Source of the DNA: Flavobacterium sp. 83
Lineage (GTDB): Bacteria; Bacteroidota; Bacteroidia; Flavobacteriales; Flavobacteriaceae
Direction: 5' to 3'
DNA length: 64,000 bases
Assembly (NCBI RefSeq): GCF_000744835.1
Contig: NZ_JQMS01000001.1
Span: 186,001-250,000, forward strand
The first letter of the stretch is position 1; each line of letters begins with the position of its first letter. The notes under the pieces are model-generated. The model had not been told where the DNA came from and ran no database searches. It worked only from the letters and a program-made list of their open reading frames with translations. Shown piece by piece: positions 7,127 through 15,056 of the stretch. The translations under genes were made by a program, and so were the position numbers.

Positions 7127-9292
7127 ATGAAACACCTTTTCATTTTTATCTTTTTTTTAAATTCGGCCCTGTATTCTCAAGCCAGCGAGGAAACAGATAG
7201 TATTGTGTATTACAGCAACCTGAGCAAATCAAGTATCATAAATAATAAATATAGAAATGCTCTTTTATACACACAAAAAGCAATAAACTATTCTAAGGAG
7301 ATACGTGACAGCCAAGCTCAGGCAAATCAAACATATAACTTAGGGAAAATTTATTTTGATGTACAAAAATACAACGATGCCATTGAAAATTTTCATAAAA
7401 GCATCTCACTATATAAAAATTTAAAACCAACATCCTCATTAGCCTACTGCTATTACTATCTTGGAGTATGTTATGTTCAAAAAGCAAATTATACTGATGC
7501 TGAAATATGTTTCAATGAAACACAAAAGCTATTTAATGCGCTAAAAATCAACGATACTGCTAAAACACTAGAACTTCAAAGAGGACTAATTAAAAAAGCT
7601 ACGGGAAATTCAGAAGGAGCATCCACAATTTTCAAAACCATAATTGCAAATCCAGACAGCCCGTCAATATTAAATTCCAAAGCAGAAGCTTTATATCAAA
7701 TAGGAACAATTGAAGCATTAAAAAACAGGTATAATTTAGCTTTAAACTATCTGAACAAAGCATTAGAACTAACTGAAAAAAATAAAAATTTAGAACAAAA
7801 ATCTTCTATTTTATTGGCATTAAGTAATGTTTATGAAAAAATGCTGGATAAAAATAATGCCTATTCTTATTTAAAACAGCACCTTAATCTAAAAGAAAGT
7901 ATTTCTATTTTAAATAATGAAAGACTCGGTATAGATGATTACGAAAAATTTAAAGAATCACAACGATTAAAAGAACTGACACAACAAAAGAATGAAGACA
8001 AACAGCAAGAAAAAGCAAATAAGTTTTCTAAACTAATTAGTATTCTTGCAATTGCATTAATTTCTATTTTATCCTTATTAAGCTTGTCTTTGTATAAAAA
8101 CAATATTATTAGAACACAAGCAAATCTAATGTTGAAAGAGAAAAACAAAGAATTAGAAATTGCTAAAGAGAAAGCAGAAAGAGCTTCTAATGCCCGTTCT
8201 GAATTTTTATCGACAGTTAGCCATGAACTTCGAACACCGCTCAATGCTATAAATGGAATAACTCATTTATTATTAGAAGAAAAGCCTAAAAAATCCCAAA
8301 TGAACTATTTGTCTTCCTTAAAATTTTCTGGAGATTATCTGACAAAGTTTATAAATGAAATTCTGGAAATTAATAAAATCGATTCTAATAAGCTGGAAAT
8401 TGAATACATCAACTTTAATCTTAAACAATTATTAGGCAATATAAAGAACTCTTTAAAAGAATTAGCTTGTGAGAATAATAACAAATTTAATCTTGAAATT
8501 GATTCTGCAATTCCTGATTATTTGATTGGTGATCCTACAAAATTATCTCAAGTAATAATGAATTTGATCAACAATGCTTTAAAATTTACAAAAAACGGTA
8601 CTGTTACTGTACTGGCCAAACTTCATGCTGTAAATGATAAAAATGCAACATTATATTTTGAAGTAAGTGATACCGGAATAGGGATTCCTTTTGATAAACT
8701 AGAAAGTGTTTTTGACAGTTTTTCACAAGGTTCCATAGAAATCAATCGCAAATATGGCGGAACGGGTTTGGGGCTTACAATTGTAAAAAAATTGATAAAA
8801 ATTCTAGGAGGAAAAATAAACCTGAATAGCGAAGTAGGAAAAGAATCTTCATTTTCATTCGAATTACAATTTGAGAAAGGTACTGAAGCAATCAAAAAGC
8901 AAGAAAAAATTAAAACGTATGATGCTTCTTTGTTGAAAAATAAAAAAATACTTTTAGTGGAAGACAATAAAATCAATCAAATGATTACAGAGAAAATGCT
9001 TCGTAATAAAGGAATCTTATGTGAAACTATTGATAATGGTGAAGATGCGATAGAAAGAGCTAAAAACAATACATATGATTTAATTCTCATGGATGTTCAT
9101 CTTCCGGGAATAAATGGCACTATAGCCACCGAAGAAATTAGAAAATTTGACACTAAAACGCCTGTTATTGCCTTAACAGCCATCTCATTGGACGAAAACA
9201 GGGAAATATTATTATCCTATGGCATGAATGATGTTGTTACAAAACCATTCATACCAGAAGATTTCTATGCCGTAATTGCTAAAAACGTATAG
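7127..9292 (+). CDS. TPR hybrid sensor histidine kinase with receiver domain
   Basis: A 721-residue one-protein signalling system. A signal peptide (about 1-19) leads to a periplasmic region of tetratricopeptide-like helices (about 30-270), then one membrane helix (303-323) and a coiled coil (330-355). HisKA follows with SHELRTPLNA (His366), then an HATPase with DTGIGIP and GGTGLGL (about 470-580). A C-terminal receiver has VEDN and phospho-acceptor Asp656 in LMDVHLPG. There is no DNA-binding output, so signal must pass to an unlinked phosphotransfer or regulator protein. TPR sensor regions are common in Bacteroidetes kinases. The ligand is not known. It lies 20 nt behind gap, but a metabolic link is only a guess. 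Confidence 0.9.
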   Translation: MKHLFIFIFFLNSALYSQASEETDSIVYYSNLSKSSIINNKYRNALLYTQKAINYSKEIRDSQAQANQTYNLGKIYFDVQKYNDAIENFHKSISLYKNLKPTSSLAYCYYYLGVCYVQKANYTDAEICFNETQKLFNALKINDTAKTLELQRGLIKKATGNSEGASTIFKTIIANPDSPSILNSKAEALYQIGTIEALKNRYNLALNYLNKALELTEKNKNLEQKSSILLALSNVYEKMLDKNNAYSYLKQHLNLKESISILNNERLGIDDYEKFKESQRLKELTQQKNEDKQQEKANKFSKLISILAIALISILSLLSLSLYKNNIIRTQANLMLKEKNKELEIAKEKAERASNARSEFLSTVSHELRTPLNAINGITHLLLEEKPKKSQMNYLSSLKFSGDYLTKFINEILEINKIDSNKLEIEYINFNLKQLLGNIKNSLKELACENNNKFNLEIDSAIPDYLIGDPTKLSQVIMNLINNALKFTKNGTVTVLAKLHAVNDKNATLYFEVSDTGIGIPFDKLESVFDSFSQGSIEINRKYGGTGLGLTIVKKLIKILGGKINLNSEVGKESSFSFELQFEKGTEAIKKQEKIKTYDASLLKNKKILLVEDNKINQMITEKMLRNKGILCETIDNGEDAIERAKNNTYDLILMDVHLPGINGTIATEEIRKFDTKTPVIALTAISLDENREILLSYGMNDVVTKPFIPEDFYAVIAKNV

Positions 9293-9298
9293 CAATCA

Positions 9299-10111
9299 TT
9301 AATAGTTTAAAATCAATTCTTTAATCAGACTTCTCACTTTTGGCTCTGCATTTTTAGCAGCTTCCAGAACTTCATTGTGCGAAATAGTCCCAATACTTTC
9401 TGCATTTCCCATATCAGTAATTACCGAAACTCCAAATGTTTCTAAATCCATATGGCGCGCTACGATTACTTCTGGAACAGTAGACATACCAACACAATCA
9501 GCTCCAAGAATTTTCACCATTTTATACTCCGCCAAAGTTTCAAAAGTAGGGCCTTGTAATCCTAGATAAATCCCTTCATGAACCTCAATATTTAATTCTT
9601 TTGCTAACTCAGTCGCTTTAGCAATCATTTTTCTGGAATACGGTTCACTCATATTTACAAAACGAGGACCAAAACGCTCCTCATTTTTGCCTCGCAAAGG
9701 ATGTTCCGGTGTCATATTGATATGATCTGTAATCATGACAATGGAACCCACTTTATAATTTGGATTTACTCCTCCGGATGCATTAGAAACAATTAGCTTC
9801 TCGACTCCTAAAAACTTCATTACCCGCACTGGGAAAGTCACTTCTTTCATGGAATATCCTTCATAAAAATGAAATCGTCCTTGCATAGCAACTACTTTTT
9901 TATCCCCTATTGTACCAAAAACTAATGCTCCTTTATGACCTTCAACAGTTGACACAGGGAAATTTGGAATTTCATTATAGGGCAATGTAAATTCCACTTT
10001 CATTTCGTTAGTGAAACTTCCTAAACCCGATCCTAAAATCACCCCGTATTCTGGAGTAATATCGATTCTTTCTTTAATAAAATTAACAGTTTGCTGTACT
10101 TGTTCCCACAT
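9299..10111 (-). CDS. Purine-nucleoside phosphorylase (trimeric type)
   Basis: A 270-residue enzyme that splits inosine, guanosine and deoxy forms with phosphate in purine salvage. It has the trimeric PNP motifs GVILGSGLGSF (about 23-33), GHKGALVFG, GRFHFYEGYSMKEVTFPVR, SNASGGVNP and the base-binding GPTFETLAEYK plus TDMGN. Length matches the class. The start ATG lies inside the 3' end of lpxK (29-nt overlap), so the two genes are very likely translated from one mRNA with lpxK first. Its stop is 7 nt from that of the convergent kinase gene, with no obvious terminator between them. Confidence 0.93.
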   Translation of the reverse strand: MWEQVQQTVNFIKERIDITPEYGVILGSGLGSFTNEMKVEFTLPYNEIPNFPVSTVEGHKGALVFGTIGDKKVVAMQGRFHFYEGYSMKEVTFPVRVMKFLGVEKLIVSNASGGVNPNYKVGSIVMITDHINMTPEHPLRGKNEERFGPRFVNMSEPYSRKMIAKATELAKELNIEVHEGIYLGLQGPTFETLAEYKMVKILGADCVGMSTVPEVIVARHMDLETFGVSVITDMGNAESIGTISHNEVLEAAKNAEPKVRSLIKELILNY

Positions 10112-11108
10112 AATTTAAAATGTTTTTATCAAAATTGTCACTTCCTGAAATAAATGAACTTTTTATGGGAAGATAAAAAAGTTGATCGTTTGGCAAACTT
10201 CCTTTCAATCGTACATAATCTTTCTCGGTAGTAATAACAATCTTGTTCTGAGCTGCATTTTTAATTTCTAAAATGTCTTTATCAGTAAAATCATGATGGT
10301 CTGGAAAAGACAAACAGGCATCATTTATGTTTTTCAAATAGTTAAAAAACGGTTCGGGCTTTGCAATTCCGGCAACTAACACTTTATCAAAAACTCTTAT
10401 TTCGTCGACTTTAATCTTTCTGTTTTCAGAATAAATACAATCGTCATAATCGATGTACGTAAAATACAATTCTTGATTTATCGACAGCTTTAATTTGTTT
10501 TTGATTTCATTTTGTTCATCTGGCGAAAGGTTAGAAGGACATTTTGTAACAATAATCACATTCGCTCTTTTCGCTCCACTGCTACTCTCCCTCAAATTTC
10601 CTGTTGGCAACATAAAATCATCGGAATACAAATCACCGTACGAAGTCAGTAAAATATACAAACCTGCTTTAACTTTTCGATGTTGAAAAGCATCATCTAA
10701 CAAAATAACTTCTGGTTTTTCTGGAAGAGAAAGCAATTGTTCTATTCCGTTTTTTCTATCAACATCAACCGCAACTTGAATAGTTGCGAATTTTTTATAA
10801 AACTGAAAAGGTTCATCGCCAATAATTGCAGCATTTGAAGTGGCTTCCGCCAAAATAAAACCGGTAGATTGTCTTTTGTAACCTCTGCTCAAAGTTGCAA
10901 CTTTATATTTATCCGAAAGCAACCGAATCAAATATTCAATTTGTGGTGTCTTTCCAGTTCCGCCAACACTAAGGTTTCCAACGGCAATAATAGGCAAATC
11001 AAAAGAATAGGATTTTAAAATCCCTTTATTGAAAAGAAAATTCCGAATACTCGTTATCAAGCCATATAAAATGGCAAATGGAAACAGTAATTTTCGAAGT
11101 AAATTCAT
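10083..11108 (-). CDS. lpxK: Tetraacyldisaccharide 4'-kinase (lipid A synthesis)
   Basis: A 341-residue inner-membrane-associated kinase that phosphorylates the 4' position of the lipid A disaccharide precursor. The N-terminal hydrophobic segment (about 5-22) is typical. The P-loop GNLSVGGTGKTP (44-55) and DDAFQHRKVK are characteristic of LpxK. The C-terminal part includes FPDHHDFTDKD. It overlaps pnp by 29 nt. Upstream, TACTTTCG on the minus strand within 20 nt of the ATG resembles a -7 box with one mismatch, which would give a very short leader. Confidence 0.95.
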   Translation of the reverse strand: MNLLRKLLFPFAILYGLITSIRNFLFNKGILKSYSFDLPIIAVGNLSVGGTGKTPQIEYLIRLLSDKYKVATLSRGYKRQSTGFILAEATSNAAIIGDEPFQFYKKFATIQVAVDVDRKNGIEQLLSLPEKPEVILLDDAFQHRKVKAGLYILLTSYGDLYSDDFMLPTGNLRESSSGAKRANVIIVTKCPSNLSPDEQNEIKNKLKLSINQELYFTYIDYDDCIYSENRKIKVDEIRVFDKVLVAGIAKPEPFFNYLKNINDACLSFPDHHDFTDKDILEIKNAAQNKIVITTEKDYVRLKGSLPNDQLFYLPIKSSFISGSDNFDKNILNYVGTSTANC

Positions 11109-11129
11109 TTTACGAAAGTAGAATAAATT

Positions 11130-11137
11130 ATCTTTGA
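11130..11137 (+). promoter_or_regulatory. Putative -7 promoter element (TATCTTTG) for the Nif3-like operon
   Basis: A perfect TAnnTTTG match on the plus strand, about 90 nt before the Nif3-like gene and divergent from lpxK. The transcript would include the heptad array at 11184-11218 in its leader. Confidence 0.35.
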
Positions 11138-11183
11138 TTTAAAATTTTGTTTCTTTTGTTTACTGTTTAAAGTTGGCCAACAT

Positions 11184-11218
11184 TAAACTTTAAACCTCAA
11201 ACTTTAAACTTTAAACTG
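11184..11218 (+). repeat. 7-nt-period AAAC array before the Nif3-like gene
   Basis: Five units in register: TTAAACT, TTAAACC, TCAAACT, TTAAACT, TTAAACT. They end 7 nt before the start codon. GTTTAAAGTT at 11165-11174 is the reverse complement of AACTTTAAAC at 11186-11195, so a hairpin is possible. It resembles the arrays before gap and folD. Confidence 0.6.
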
Positions 11219-11225
11219 AAAAATC

Positions 11226-12320
11226 ATGAAAATAAAAGAAATCATTTCCGTACTTGAAGAAATGGCGCCACTCGCCTATGCTGAAGATTTTGACAATGTG
11301 GGTTTATTAGTTGGAGATCAACAAGTAGAAGCAACCGGTATTTTAGTTTGTCATGATGCTTTGGAAAATATAATTGATGAAGCTATTGCAAAAAAATGCA
11401 ATTTAGTAGTTTGCTTTCATCCTATATTATTTTCGGGTTTAAAAAAAATTACGGGCAAAAATTACGTGGAACGAGCAATTATCAAAGCCATAAAAAATGA
11501 CATTGCCATTTATGCCGTTCACACTGCATTGGATAATCATCAAGAAGGCGTGAATAAAATATTCAGTGACGCATTAGGATTGGTAAATACTAAAATACTG
11601 ATTCCAAAGCAACATTTTATTCGGAAATTAGTAACCTATACGATTCCGGAAAATGCCGAAGAAGTTCGAAACGCACTATTTGATGCCGGAGCTGGAACTA
11701 TTGGAAATTATGAAAACTGTAGTTTTAATTCGAAAGGAATTGGAACCTATATGGGAAACGAACACAGCAATCCTCAAGTTGGCGAGCGATTCGAATTTGT
11801 ACAAGGTGATGAAATCAAAATTGAAGTCACTTTCGAAAAACATTTAGAAAATATAATCCTGAAAGCATTATTTAGAAGCCATGCCTATGAAGAAGTGGCA
11901 TATGAAATCTATGAATTACAAAACCAGCATCAAAATATTGGCTTGGGAATGATTGGCGAATTAGAAAAACCCATGAAAGAAAAAGAGTTTCTACTTTTTG
12001 CAAAAGAAAAAATGGAATCTGGCGGGATTCGACATTCTAATTTCACGGGAAAGGAAATAAAAAAAGTAGCAGTACTTGGTGGAGCAGGAAGTTTTGCGAT
12101 AAAAAATGCGATTCAGGCAGGTGCGGATGCTTATTTAACAGCTGATTTGAAGTATCATCAGTTCTATGAAGCTGAAAATAGACTTTTATTGGCCGATATT
12201 GGACATTTTGAAAGCGAACGCTATACAAAAAATTATATTGTTGATTATCTTCGGAAAAAAATCCTTAATTTTGCAGTTATTTTATCAGAAGAAAATTCAA
12301 ATCCAGTTAAGTACTTATAG
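11226..12320 (+). CDS. Nif3-like dinuclear metal centre protein
   Basis: A 364-residue member of the Nif3 / GTP cyclohydrolase I type 2 family, which forms hexameric rings with a two-metal site. Metal-ligand motifs are visible: VCFHPILFSG (His65), VHTALDN (about 97-103) and, near the C-terminus, ADIGHFESERY (His and Glu). NVGLLVGD marks the N-terminal core. A mid-protein insertion (about 125-225) corresponds to the PII/CutA-like domain of the longer family members. The reaction is not settled for the family. The next gene starts 3 nt after its stop, an association that is common for these two families in Bacteroidetes and suggests one mRNA. Confidence 0.9.
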   Translation: MKIKEIISVLEEMAPLAYAEDFDNVGLLVGDQQVEATGILVCHDALENIIDEAIAKKCNLVVCFHPILFSGLKKITGKNYVERAIIKAIKNDIAIYAVHTALDNHQEGVNKIFSDALGLVNTKILIPKQHFIRKLVTYTIPENAEEVRNALFDAGAGTIGNYENCSFNSKGIGTYMGNEHSNPQVGERFEFVQGDEIKIEVTFEKHLENIILKALFRSHAYEEVAYEIYELQNQHQNIGLGMIGELEKPMKEKEFLLFAKEKMESGGIRHSNFTGKEIKKVAVLGGAGSFAIKNAIQAGADAYLTADLKYHQFYEAENRLLLADIGHFESERYTKNYIVDYLRKKILNFAVILSEENSNPVKYL

Positions 12321-12323
12321 AAT

Positions 12324-13103
12324 ATGACGAATACGAAAGAATTAAGTGTTGAGGACAAGTTAAGAGCAATTTACGATTTACAGCTAATTGACTCTAGAAT
12401 TGACGAAATCAGAAACGTAAGAGGAGAACTTCCTTTAGAAGTAGAGGATTTAGAAGATGAAGTTGCAGGATTAAGCACCCGTTCAGAAAAATTGAAAAGT
12501 GAACTTGAAGTTATCGAGGATCTAATCAAAGTAAAAAAGAATGCAATTGATGAGCACAAGGAGGCTATCAAAAAATATACGAAGCAACAAGAAACTGTTC
12601 GTAATAACAGAGAATTTAATTCGTTGACTAAAGAAGTTGAATTTCAAGAATTAGAAATTCAATTATCTGAAAAACAAATTAAAGAGATGAAAGCTTCTAT
12701 TGAGCATAAGAAAGAAATAATCTCAAGTTCAAAAGAAAGATTAGAGGCAAAATCTAATCATTTGAAACATAAAAAATCAGAGTTGGACGCTATCATGGCT
12801 GAAACTGCCAAAGAAGAAGCTTTTTTATCTGAGAAATCAGCTGAATACCAAGCTTTAATTGAAGAAAGATTATTAAAGGCTTATACTAGAATCAGAACAA
12901 GTGTTCGTAATGGATTAGCTGTAGTTTCTATTGAAAGAGGAGCATCTGCAGGATCATTCTTTACTATCCCACCACAAACACAAGTGGAAATTGCTTCTAG
13001 AAAGAAAATCATAACTGACGAACATTCAGGAAGAATATTAGTCGACAGCACACTTGCTGATGAGGAAAAAGAGAAAATGGAACAATTGTTTTCTAAATTC
13101 TAA
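12324..13103 (+). CDS. Coiled-coil protein of the C4 zinc-ribbon family, lacking the cysteines
   Basis: A 259-residue protein. Residues about 35-175 form a long charged coiled coil (many Lys/Glu heptads). The C-terminal part (about 200-259) aligns with the family's terminal zinc ribbon, including FFTIPPQ and SGRILVD. In the usual ribbon two CxxC knuckles flank these motifs; here they read SAGS and DEHS, and the protein has no cysteine in this segment. The fold may persist without zinc. Family members are thought to act as nucleic-acid-associated or scaffold proteins, but the function is unproven. It is translated directly after the Nif3-like gene and followed by a strong terminator. Confidence 0.85.
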   Translation: MTNTKELSVEDKLRAIYDLQLIDSRIDEIRNVRGELPLEVEDLEDEVAGLSTRSEKLKSELEVIEDLIKVKKNAIDEHKEAIKKYTKQQETVRNNREFNSLTKEVEFQELEIQLSEKQIKEMKASIEHKKEIISSSKERLEAKSNHLKHKKSELDAIMAETAKEEAFLSEKSAEYQALIEERLLKAYTRIRTSVRNGLAVVSIERGASAGSFFTIPPQTQVEIASRKKIITDEHSGRILVDSTLADEEKEKMEQLFSKF

Positions 13104-13112
13104 TTACATTTA

Positions 13113-13137
13113 AGCCTCCTTATCGGAGGCTTTTTTA
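13113..13137 (+). terminator. Intrinsic terminator touching the next start codon
   Basis: Stem AGCCTCC (13113-13119) with GGAGGCT (13125-13131) and a T run. The next ATG is at 13140, so it must be read through, act as an attenuator, or that gene must have a start or promoter not recognised here. Confidence 0.85.
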
Positions 13138-13139
13138 TT

Positions 13140-13991
13140 ATGAAGAAACTGTTGTATTTTATTTTCACTAAATCTATTGGATTGTACATTAACGTTTTGA
13201 GTTTTGTATTTCCAAAGAAAGCAATTCAACTTGCATATGCTCTTTTTAGTGAACCTCGAGAAGGCAGGTTATCCAAGACAAATCTTCCTAAAATCCTACA
13301 GGAAGCACAATCCGAAACTTTCCAGTATCAAGAAGACCACTTTCAAACCTATACTTGGCAAGGAAATGACACAGTCCTTTTATTAGTTCATGGATGGGAA
13401 AGCAACGCATCACGTTGGGAAAACTTATTGCCATATCTAAAAAAATCTGGCAGTACCATTATTGCTATCGATGGTCCGGCTCATGGATTATCCAGCGGAA
13501 AAGAATTTAACATTTCCAAGTATGCTGAATTTATTCATGTTGTTGTTGAAAAATTCAAACCACAATACCTGATAGGACACTCAATTGGAGGAAAAACCTG
13601 TTTGTATTACCAATCAGTATACCAAAATAATTTGCTCAAAAAAATGGTTATTTTGGGAGCACCAAGTGATTTTAGTATCATCCTAAACAATTATATTAAG
13701 TTACTGAGTTTAAATTCTAAAACTTCTAAATCTTTGGAAGAACTTTACTTAAATAACATCAAACTTAGTCTAGAACAGTTCTCAGGAAAAATATTCGCTT
13801 CTAAATTAACAATAAAAGGACTAATCGCTCATGATGTAGACGACACAGTTGTTCTATTTGAAGAAGGAAAAAAAATTGCCAGTATGTGGAAAAACGCCAT
13901 TTTTATAGAAACTAAAGGCTTAGGACACAGCATGCATGATGACGAATTATATGAAAAGGTATTTCGTTTTTTATTTGAAAATGATCTATAA
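13140..13991 (+). CDS. Alpha/beta hydrolase
   Basis: A 283-residue alpha/beta hydrolase-fold protein. The oxyanion region is VHGWESNASRW (about 83-93). The nucleophile elbow GHSIGG gives Ser148. The acid is probably Asp in DVDDTVV (about 231-237) and the His is in GLGHSMHDDE (about 260). An N-terminal hydrophobic stretch (about 5-24) could be a membrane anchor rather than a cleaved signal. The substrate cannot be told; esterase or lipase-like activity is the default inference. The start is unusual because the ATG lies directly after the T run of a terminator, leaving no visible ribosome-binding site. No later in-frame Met would keep the fold intact. Confidence 0.8.
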   Translation: MKKLLYFIFTKSIGLYINVLSFVFPKKAIQLAYALFSEPREGRLSKTNLPKILQEAQSETFQYQEDHFQTYTWQGNDTVLLLVHGWESNASRWENLLPYLKKSGSTIIAIDGPAHGLSSGKEFNISKYAEFIHVVVEKFKPQYLIGHSIGGKTCLYYQSVYQNNLLKKMVILGAPSDFSIILNNYIKLLSLNSKTSKSLEELYLNNIKLSLEQFSGKIFASKLTIKGLIAHDVDDTVVLFEEGKKIASMWKNAIFIETKGLGHSMHDDELYEKVFRFLFENDL

Positions 13992-14020
13992 ACACATCTT
14001 TTGTTAACTTCTTAATTTTC

Positions 14021-14052
14021 AAATAAACAAATAAACGATTAAACAATTTAGC
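14021..14052 (+). repeat. 8-nt-period AAAC array before rluF
   Basis: Units AAATAAAC, AAATAAAC, GATTAAAC and AATTTAGC lie in register, immediately upstream of the -7 element of rluF. Confidence 0.5.
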
Positions 14053-14054
14053 AC

Positions 14055-14062
14055 TACTTTTG
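14055..14062 (+). promoter_or_regulatory. Putative -7 promoter element (TACTTTTG) of rluF
   Basis: A perfect TAnnTTTG match ending 4 nt before the ATG at 14067. Transcription would begin at or next to the start codon, so the mRNA may be leaderless. Confidence 0.55.
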
Positions 14063-14066
14063 TATC

Positions 14067-14879
14067 ATGGAAGAAAATCTAAAACGCCTCAATAAATTCA
14101 TCGGAGAAACTGGATATTGCTCGCGCCGCGAAGCTGACAAAATCATTGAAGAAGGTCGTGTAACCATCAATGGAGTCGTTCCGGAATTAGGAACAAAAGT
14201 ATCCCCAGACGACGAAGTACGTATTGACGGAAAATTAATCCGTGAGAAAAATGAGAAGCCCGTTTATCTTGCTTTCTATAAACCAGTAGGAATTGAATGT
14301 ACCACTAATTTAGATGTTCGCAATAATATTGTAGACTACATCAATTATCCCAAACGTATTTTCCCTATTGGCCGATTGGACAAAGCCAGCGAAGGATTAA
14401 TTTTCATGACAAATGATGGCGATATCGTAAATAAAATATTACGCGCCAGAAACAATCACGAAAAAGAATATACAGTCACAGTAAACAAACCTATCACAGA
14501 TCGTTTCATAGAAAGAATGGGAAATGGAGTTCCTATTTTGGATACGGTAACCCGAAAATGTAAAGTGGAACAAATAAGCAAATTCACTTTCAAAATCATC
14601 TTGACTCAAGGTTTAAACCGTCAAATCCGTAGAATGACCGAATATTTAGGATATGATGTTACGGCTCTAAAACGCATACGAATCATCAACATTTCCCTTG
14701 ACATTCCTGTTGGTCGATACCGCGATTTAACTGACGCCGAAATCAAAGAATTGAATGAGCTCATCGAACCTTCAAGCAAAACAGAAGAAGCCAGTTTACC
14801 CAAAACGGAAGCTCTAAAAAGAAGAACCGAATTCATCAAAAGAGATGATCCAAGATTTAAAGGAAGAGGAGACTATTAA
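14067..14879 (+). CDS. rluF: 23S rRNA pseudouridine synthase, RluF-like
   Basis: A 270-residue RsuA/RluB/E/F-family enzyme. An S4 RNA-binding domain (about 5-60, LNKFIGETGYCSRREADKII) is followed by the synthase domain with catalytic Asp105 in GRLDKASEGLIFMTNDGD. The stretches ILRARNNHEKEY and LTQGLNRQIRRM favour RluF, which modifies U2604 of 23S rRNA in E. coli, over RluB or RsuA. The C-terminal tail of about 40 residues is charged and ends in RDDPRFKGRGDY, a tail type often seen in Bacteroidetes homologues. The start is fixed by an excellent promoter box four bases upstream. Confidence 0.9.
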   Translation: MEENLKRLNKFIGETGYCSRREADKIIEEGRVTINGVVPELGTKVSPDDEVRIDGKLIREKNEKPVYLAFYKPVGIECTTNLDVRNNIVDYINYPKRIFPIGRLDKASEGLIFMTNDGDIVNKILRARNNHEKEYTVTVNKPITDRFIERMGNGVPILDTVTRKCKVEQISKFTFKIILTQGLNRQIRRMTEYLGYDVTALKRIRIINISLDIPVGRYRDLTDAEIKELNELIEPSSKTEEASLPKTEALKRRTEFIKRDDPRFKGRGDY

Positions 14880-15026
14880 ATAAATTAATTACATAGTTTA
14901 ATTATTTAAACACCAAAGTGCCCTACAATCCCAATAAACAAGTTATATTCTAATCATTTTAATTCGGAATGCAAAAGCTTAACCTTTTGTTTGAATAGTT
15001 TTAATCACTTTTTTTTTTAAATAATA

Positions 15027-15034
15027 TACTTTTG
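15027..15034 (+). promoter_or_regulatory. Putative -7 promoter element (TACTTTTG)
   Basis: A perfect TAnnTTTG match 22 nt before the TTG start of the hybrid kinase at 15057. There is no clear -33 box. Confidence 0.45.
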
Positions 15035-15056
15035 AATTACATTTAAAAAACTGTAC

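Noticed and set aside
11184..11218. CRISPR-like array
   Set aside because: Units are 7 nt without spacers. No array of 25-40-nt repeats with unique spacers and no cas gene was found in the window.
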